Assembly: GCA_019637155.1 (NCBI GenBank)
Contig: JAHBWE010000005.1
Coordinates: 460,187-524,186, forward strand
DNA from: Labilithrix sp.
Lineage (GTDB): Bacteria > Myxococcota_A > Polyangia > Polyangiales > Polyangiaceae
Length of the DNA stretch: 64,000 bases
Direction: 5' to 3'
Shown: positions 60,157 to 64,000 of the stretch, one piece after another
Layout of the letters: the number at the start of each line of letters is the position of its first letter
Numbering within the stretch: the first letter of the stretch is position 1
Made by a program: the position numbers and the translations under genes
The notes under the pieces: model-generated
The model's database searches: none
Told to the model about the DNA's origin: nothing
What the model saw: only the letters and a program-made list of their open reading frames with translations

Positions 60157-61374
60157 TCAGAGGAGCGCGCGTGCGGCGGTCGTGAGGGCGTCGAGGGTTG
60201 TGCCGGTGGGGAAGCGGGCCTCGCCGCGTTCGGGGCGGCCGCCGCCGCGGGTGCCGCGCTCGGCGCACTGCGCCTTGATGAAGGCGCCCGCGTCGAAGGC
60301 GACGCCGCTGCCGCGTTGCACGACGATGGAGAGCTCGCCCGTCGCGGCGTCGGGGGCGGCCAGCAGCGTGAGGACGCGGGGGTCCGTCGTCAGCTCGTTG
60401 GCGAGCTTGCGTAGCGCGTTGACGTCGTCGCCGGGGCGCTCGAGCGGGAGCACGTGCGGGCCCGGGCCTTCCGGCAACGACGCGAGGACGCTCGTCGCGA
60501 GCAGCGTCGCGATCTCGCCGCGCGCGGCGTCGAGGCTCGCGCGCGCGTTCTTGAGATCGGCGCGGAGGCGCGTGACCGCGGCGGGGACGTCGGCGACGCC
60601 GCAGGTGAGGTCGGCGGCGAGGGCCGCGAGCGCCGCGTGCTTCGCGCGCGCGTCGGTGAGCGCGCGGAGGCCGGCGTGGAACGTGATGCGCAGCATCCCC
60701 TTGTACTTCTCGAGCGCCACGATGCGCGCCTGCCCGATCTGGCCCGTCCGCGTGCAGTGCGTGCCGCCGCACGGGGTGAGGTCGAAGCCCTCGATGTCGA
60801 TGACGCGGATCGTTCCCTCCGTCACCTTCGGCTGCTTGCGGAGCTTCAGCAGAGGGAGCTCCTCGGCGGTGGGGTAGAGCGCGCGCACCGCGACGTCGCT
60901 CGCGATGAGCTCGTTGACGAGGTCCTCCGCGCGATGGAGCTCCGCGTCGGGGATGCCGGGGCGCGCGACGTCGATCGTGCAGCTCGTCGCGCCGAGGCGC
61001 GCCGACACCGTGTCGGCCTTCGCGAGGTCCGCGAGCGCGCGAGAGAGCGCGTGCTGCGCGGTGTGTTGGGCCATGTGATCGCGGCGTCGCGTGGCGTCGA
61101 TCGTGCCCTCGACCTCTCCCGCGAGCGGCTCGGCGGGCGGCTCCGCGAGGAGGTGGTGGATGACGCCGGCGTCGTCGATCTGCGTGTCCACGACGGCGTG
61201 GGTGCGGCCGCCTGCGCGCAGCGTCCCCACGTCGCCGAGCTGGCCGCCGCCCTCCGGGTAGAAGAGGCTCCGTTCGAGCATGACCGAGGGACGGCCGTCG
61301 CGCGAGGTGAAGGCGCGGACGGTGGACGTGAACGTCGTCCGATGCGGATCGGCCCAGTACAGCTTCTCGGTCAT
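60157..61374 (-). CDS. alanyl-tRNA editing protein, AlaX with DHHA1 domain
   Basis: A 405-residue protein. The N-terminal beta-barrel matches the post-transfer editing module ([19 protein letters not shown]); zinc ligands lie in [15 protein letters not shown] (HxxxH) and [13 protein letters not shown] (CxxxH). A C-terminal DHHA1-like domain with [35 protein letters not shown] is present, as in AlaRS and long-form AlaX. There is no aminoacylation domain. It hydrolyses mischarged Ser/Gly-tRNA-Ala in trans. Divergent from thiS with a 21-bp gap. Confidence 0.92.
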   Translation of the reverse strand: MTEKLYWADPHRTTFTSTVRAFTSRDGRPSVMLERSLFYPEGGGQLGDVGTLRAGGRTHAVVDTQIDDAGVIHHLLAEPPAEPLAGEVEGTIDATRRRDHMAQHTAQHALSRALADLAKADTVSARLGATSCTIDVARPGIPDAELHRAEDLVNELIASDVAVRALYPTAEELPLLKLRKQPKVTEGTIRVIDIEGFDLTPCGGTHCTRTGQIGQARIVALEKYKGMLRITFHAGLRALTDARAKHAALAALAADLTCGVADVPAAVTRLRADLKNARASLDAARGEIATLLATSVLASLPEGPGPHVLPLERPGDDVNALRKLANELTTDPRVLTLLAAPDAATGELSIVVQRGSGVAFDAGAFIKAQCAERGTRGGGRPERGEARFPTGTTLDALTTAARALL

Positions 61375-61395
61375 TCGGCGGTAGTATCGTGCGCG

Positions 61396-61596
61396 ATGAA
61401 GCTCACGATCAACGGAAGCGAGCGCGACGTCCCCGACGGGCTCACCGTGCGCGCCCTCGTCGAGCACCTCGGCCTCGGCGGCGGGCCCGTCGCGGTCGAG
61501 CAGAACCGCGAGGTCGTCCCCCGCGCCGAGCACGCCGCGCGCGCGCTGAAGGACGGCGACACCGTCGAAATCGTCCACTTCGTCGGCGGCGGCTAG
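61396..61596 (+). CDS. thiS: sulfur carrier protein ThiS
   Basis: A 66-residue beta-grasp protein: [47 protein letters not shown], ending [15 protein letters not shown]. The GG C-terminus is where adenylation and thiocarboxylation occur; here the stop follows a triple Gly. It supplies sulfur for the thiazole of thiamine. thiG/thiF are not adjacent. The gap to the convergent acyltransferase is only two bases. Confidence 0.93.
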   Translation: MKLTINGSERDVPDGLTVRALVEHLGLGGGPVAVEQNREVVPRAEHAARALKDGDTVEIVHFVGGG

Positions 61597-61598
61597 GC

Positions 61599-62372
61599 TC
61601 AGGGCCCGCACGCCGCGCGGGCTTCGTGCACCGCCGCTTGCACGGCCGCCTCCGCGAGCTTGGTGAGCTCGGCGGCCTTCTTGCCCTCCGCGAGGATCGG
61701 CGCGCCCACCGCGACGCCGACGCACGTGGGGCTCGATGCCATCGCCATCCGGCCGAGGTGGCTCATGAACGACTCGCCGACGAAGGCGGCGCCGGACGCG
61801 GACGGGTAGGCGAGGCCGACCGGGAGGACCTCCGCGCGCGCGCGGGCGGCGGCGATGAACGCGCCGCCGTGGAAGGGCCGCACCTCGTCGCCCTCGAAGG
61901 TGGTGCCTTCGGGGAAGATGGTCACCGTGTCGCCGGCCTCGAGGTGCTTCTGCATCGCGCGCATCACGACCATGCCGCTCCGCGCGTCCGCGCGGTCGAC
62001 GAAGATCGTCCCGCCGAGCTTCGCGGCCGCGCCGACGACCGGCCACTGCGAGAGATCGGCGCGGCTCACCATGCGGCCGCCGAAGGTCGAGAGCATGACG
62101 CCGATGTCGATCGCGGAGCGATGGTTCGCGACGATGAGGCGGCCGCGCTCGCCCTTCTTCGTCGGCGGCGGCGCCGCGCCGTGCACGACGGTGCGGATCG
62201 CGAAGAGGCGGAGGAGCGTGCTCGACCAGCGCTGGACCCAGCCCGCGATGACCTCCTCGCGCCGCTCCGGCGGGCTCGCCGCGACGTGGGCGGCGCACAT
62301 CGCGGTCATCGTCGCGGTCGCGCCGGCGAAGCCGCCCGCGCGCAGGCCTTGTCGAACGCGGTCCCGGATCAC
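61599..62372 (-). CDS. 1-acyl-sn-glycerol-3-phosphate acyltransferase
   Basis: GTG 62372 overlaps the upstream TGA by four bases; 257 residues. PlsC motifs: NHRSAID (NHx4D, catalytic), then FVDRADARSG and TIFPEGTTFEGDEVRPFHGGAF. A single hydrophobic region precedes the catalytic block. It acylates lysophosphatidate at the inner membrane. It is cotranscribed with the phospholipase-D-type enzyme upstream, together a phospholipid synthesis pair. gpsA is elsewhere in the window. Confidence 0.92.
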   Translation of the reverse strand: MIRDRVRQGLRAGGFAGATATMTAMCAAHVAASPPERREEVIAGWVQRWSSTLLRLFAIRTVVHGAAPPPTKKGERGRLIVANHRSAIDIGVMLSTFGGRMVSRADLSQWPVVGAAAKLGGTIFVDRADARSGMVVMRAMQKHLEAGDTVTIFPEGTTFEGDEVRPFHGGAFIAAARARAEVLPVGLAYPSASGAAFVGESFMSHLGRMAMASSPTCVGVAVGAPILAEGKKAAELTKLAEAAVQAAVHEARAACGP

Positions 62373-63541
62373 CAGAGCTTCCTCAGCGCGTACGCAATGT
62401 ACTCGACCCCGCGGCGGGCGAGGGGGCGCGCGCGCCACTCGTGGAGGTCGAGGTTGGTCGCGTGCGCGAGGTCGCGATCGAACCACGCGCGGACGTGCTT
62501 CGCGAAGGCGGCGTCCTCGACCGCGATGTTGCACTCGAGGTTCTTCACCTGCGAGCGCTCGTCGAGGTTGTAGCTCCCGATCGTGACGAACGCGTCGTCG
62601 ATGATCGCGGTCTTCGCGTGCATCATCGGGCCGTGGTGGGCGTAGATCTCGACGCCGTTCCGGAGGAGCGTCTCGTACATCGCCTCGAGCGCGTACTGCA
62701 CGATCGTGACGTCGCTCTTCGCCGGCACGAGCACGCGCACGCGGGCGCCGCGGAGGACGGCGCGGTAGAGCGCGTTCCGGACGTGGCGGTCGGGGATGAA
62801 GTACGAGTTCGCGATCTCGATCGACTCCTGCGCGCGGTTGAGGCGCGCGAGGTACTCGCGGCGCAGGTTCCGCCGGCTCCGCCGCAAGCTCGCGAGGACG
62901 TAGACGCGGCCGCTCGGTCGCTTGTTCAGCGGGATCAGGTTCGGCGGGAACGCGAAGACGCTGCCGCCGCCCTTCGGGAGCCGGCGGAAGACCGCGCGCC
63001 GCCACGTCTTATAGAAGAGCGTGCGCAGCTCCTCCGCCGCGTGGCCGACGACCTCGACCATGTCGTCGCGCCACGCCTCGCCGCCGTCCTCGATCGGGAG
63101 CCATGGGCGCGCGAGGTTGAGGCCGCCGGTGAAGCCGCGCAGGCCGTCGACGACGAGGATCTTGCGGTGGTTGCGCTGCTCGATGTTCGCGAGATCGAAG
63201 GTCGGGCGGAGCGGCGAGATCGGGTGGTAGTCGCGGAACTCGCCGCCGGCGCGGACGAGCGGATCCCAGAACGACGGCGTGAGCGAGAGCGAGCCGATCG
63301 CGTCGTAGATCACGCGCACGGTGACGCCCGCGCGCGCGCGCTCGACGAGCGCCTCGCGGAACTTCGTCCCGACCGCGTCGGTGCCGACCCAGTACATCTC
63401 GAGGACGATCTCGCGCGTCGCCGACGCGATCGCGTCGAGCATCGCCGGGAACGCCTCGCGCCCGTCGCGGAGCAACCGCACCTTGTCGCCGGCGACGTCG
63501 AACCAGGGGACGTCGGCGAGCGACCGCGCCCACCAGCTCAC
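62369..63541 (-). CDS. phospholipase D/cardiolipin synthase-type enzyme
   Basis: A 390-residue protein with two HKD motifs: RNHRKILVVDGLRGFTGG and MMHAKTAIIDDAFVTIGSYN. Both contain HxKx4D, and the distances fit cardiolipin synthase B/ClsB-type soluble or peripheral enzymes lacking N-terminal membrane helices. FREALVERARAGVTVRVIYDAIG and SYFIPDRHVRNALYRAVLRGARVRVLVP are the usual PLDc strand-helix units. It probably makes cardiolipin from phosphatidylglycerol or another phosphatidyl donor. Confidence 0.92.
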   Translation of the reverse strand: MSWWARSLADVPWFDVAGDKVRLLRDGREAFPAMLDAIASATREIVLEMYWVGTDAVGTKFREALVERARAGVTVRVIYDAIGSLSLTPSFWDPLVRAGGEFRDYHPISPLRPTFDLANIEQRNHRKILVVDGLRGFTGGLNLARPWLPIEDGGEAWRDDMVEVVGHAAEELRTLFYKTWRRAVFRRLPKGGGSVFAFPPNLIPLNKRPSGRVYVLASLRRSRRNLRREYLARLNRAQESIEIANSYFIPDRHVRNALYRAVLRGARVRVLVPAKSDVTIVQYALEAMYETLLRNGVEIYAHHGPMMHAKTAIIDDAFVTIGSYNLDERSQVKNLECNIAVEDAAFAKHVRAWFDRDLAHATNLDLHEWRARPLARRGVEYIAYALRKLW

Positions 63542-63557
63542 GGCTGCGCCCGCCGGC

Positions 63558-64000
63558 TCACGGCTTCGAGGCCTCCGCCGTCGGCGGCGGGCGCGGCGGC
63601 CGCGCGGTGACGACCACCATCGCGTCCTCGACGAGGTGCTTCGCCGCGAACGCGCGCACGTCCTCGCTCGTCACGCGCGGCTTGCCGCCGTCGCCCGTCG
63701 GCTCGCCGCGCCACGTCGCGACGACGCGCGCGCGCGGATCGAGCGCCTGCGCGACGACCGCGCGCTGCCGCGCGACGACGGCGCGCTCGTACTCCGGCTG
63801 CGCGAGCCCGGCGCGGTGCAGCTGATCGATCAGCGCGCGGACCTGCATCACCGCGTTGTCGAGCGCGGCCTGCGGCGCGACCACGCGGACGACGAGCGCC
63901 GGCGCGCGCGGCCAGCCGAGGACGCGCGCCGAGCCGGACGCCGCGAGCGGCGCGGTCGCGCTGAGCCCGAGCGCGCGGGCGAGCACGCCGTCTCCCTCGA
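63558..64000 (-). CDS. M16-family zinc peptidase-like protein (C-terminal part, cut by window edge)
   Basis: The frame runs off the window end. The visible 147 residues end a M16/insulinase-like C-terminal domain: ARVLGWPRAPALVVRVVAPQAALDNAVMQVRALIDQLHRAGLAQPEYERAVVARQ, then VTSEDVRAFAAKHLVEDAMVVVTARPPRP and a Pro/Glu tail. The HxxEH site would be in the missing N-terminal half, or absent if this is the non-catalytic partner subunit. It lies 16 bp upstream of the phospholipase-D-type gene and may share its transcript. Confidence 0.72.
   Translation of the reverse strand, partial: EGDGVLARALGLSATAPLAASGSARVLGWPRAPALVVRVVAPQAALDNAVMQVRALIDQLHRAGLAQPEYERAVVARQRAVVAQALDPRARVVATWRGEPTGDGGKPRVTSEDVRAFAAKHLVEDAMVVVTARPPRPPPTAEASKP

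Overview
The window is a GC-rich chromosomal segment that reads as a myxobacterium, probably a Polyangiales/Labilithrix-like lineage. The evidence is two large Ser/Thr protein kinases, an FHA-sigma54 activator, many lipoproteins with Cys-rich or FG-GAP domains, a MYXO-CTERM-like tail, and long antisense shadow frames caused by high GC3. Species identity is inference.

Layout. 0-2 kb holds an outer-membrane lipoprotein sorting/ABC export operon. 2-9 kb holds lipoproteins (Cys-rich, cytochrome c plus propeller), a kinase and an FHA-sigma54 regulator. 9-12 kb has an intergenic hairpin-repeat family and a kinase with a highly repetitive tail. 12-15.3 kb is a likely amino-sugar operon (ROK kinase, double-SIS protein, MFS). 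15.3-23.4 kb carries coupled Cys-rich lipoprotein genes, a trypsin-PA14 protease, small lipoproteins and a PAS histidine kinase.

23,395-34,293 is a 10.9-kb integrative element inserted in the 3' end of a tRNA-Met(CAU) gene. It is bounded by 22-bp direct repeats and encodes a VapE-type primase/helicase, HTH proteins, a glycine-rich fibre-like protein and a tyrosine integrase, with no recognisable capsid or terminase gene. The integrase frame runs through the attachment core in phase: joining the element ends in silico changes the integrase from 456 to 536 residues and puts it 8 bp ahead of the first element gene. The attachment site therefore lies inside int, as described for Myxococcus phage Mx8, here apparently on a satellite-like element.

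34-44 kb carries an FG-GAP lipoprotein, then oxyR divergent from a flavoprotein disulfide reductase and a Prx5-Grx fusion, with operator-like dyads between them. It ends with a pseudo-subtilisin FG-GAP protein that has lost its catalytic triad, and a REC-XRE regulator. 44-47.5 kb is a decayed accessory zone at tRNA-Pro(CGG): a beta-lactamase-fold gene without its 5' half, a DUF104 antitoxin beside an internally deleted PemK/MazF toxin, and an intact, tightly coupled operon of RNA ligase, unknown protein and DNA-polymerase-beta-type nucleotidyltransferase. 47.5-64 kb is mostly ordinary: secreted proteases, SPFH protein, glycerol-3-phosphate dehydrogenase, dienelactone hydrolase, cupredoxin, BioA, 2Fe-2S ferredoxin, isochorismatase-like hydrolase, NtrC-type regulator, AlaX, ThiS, acyltransferase, phospholipase-D enzyme and a partial M16 peptidase.
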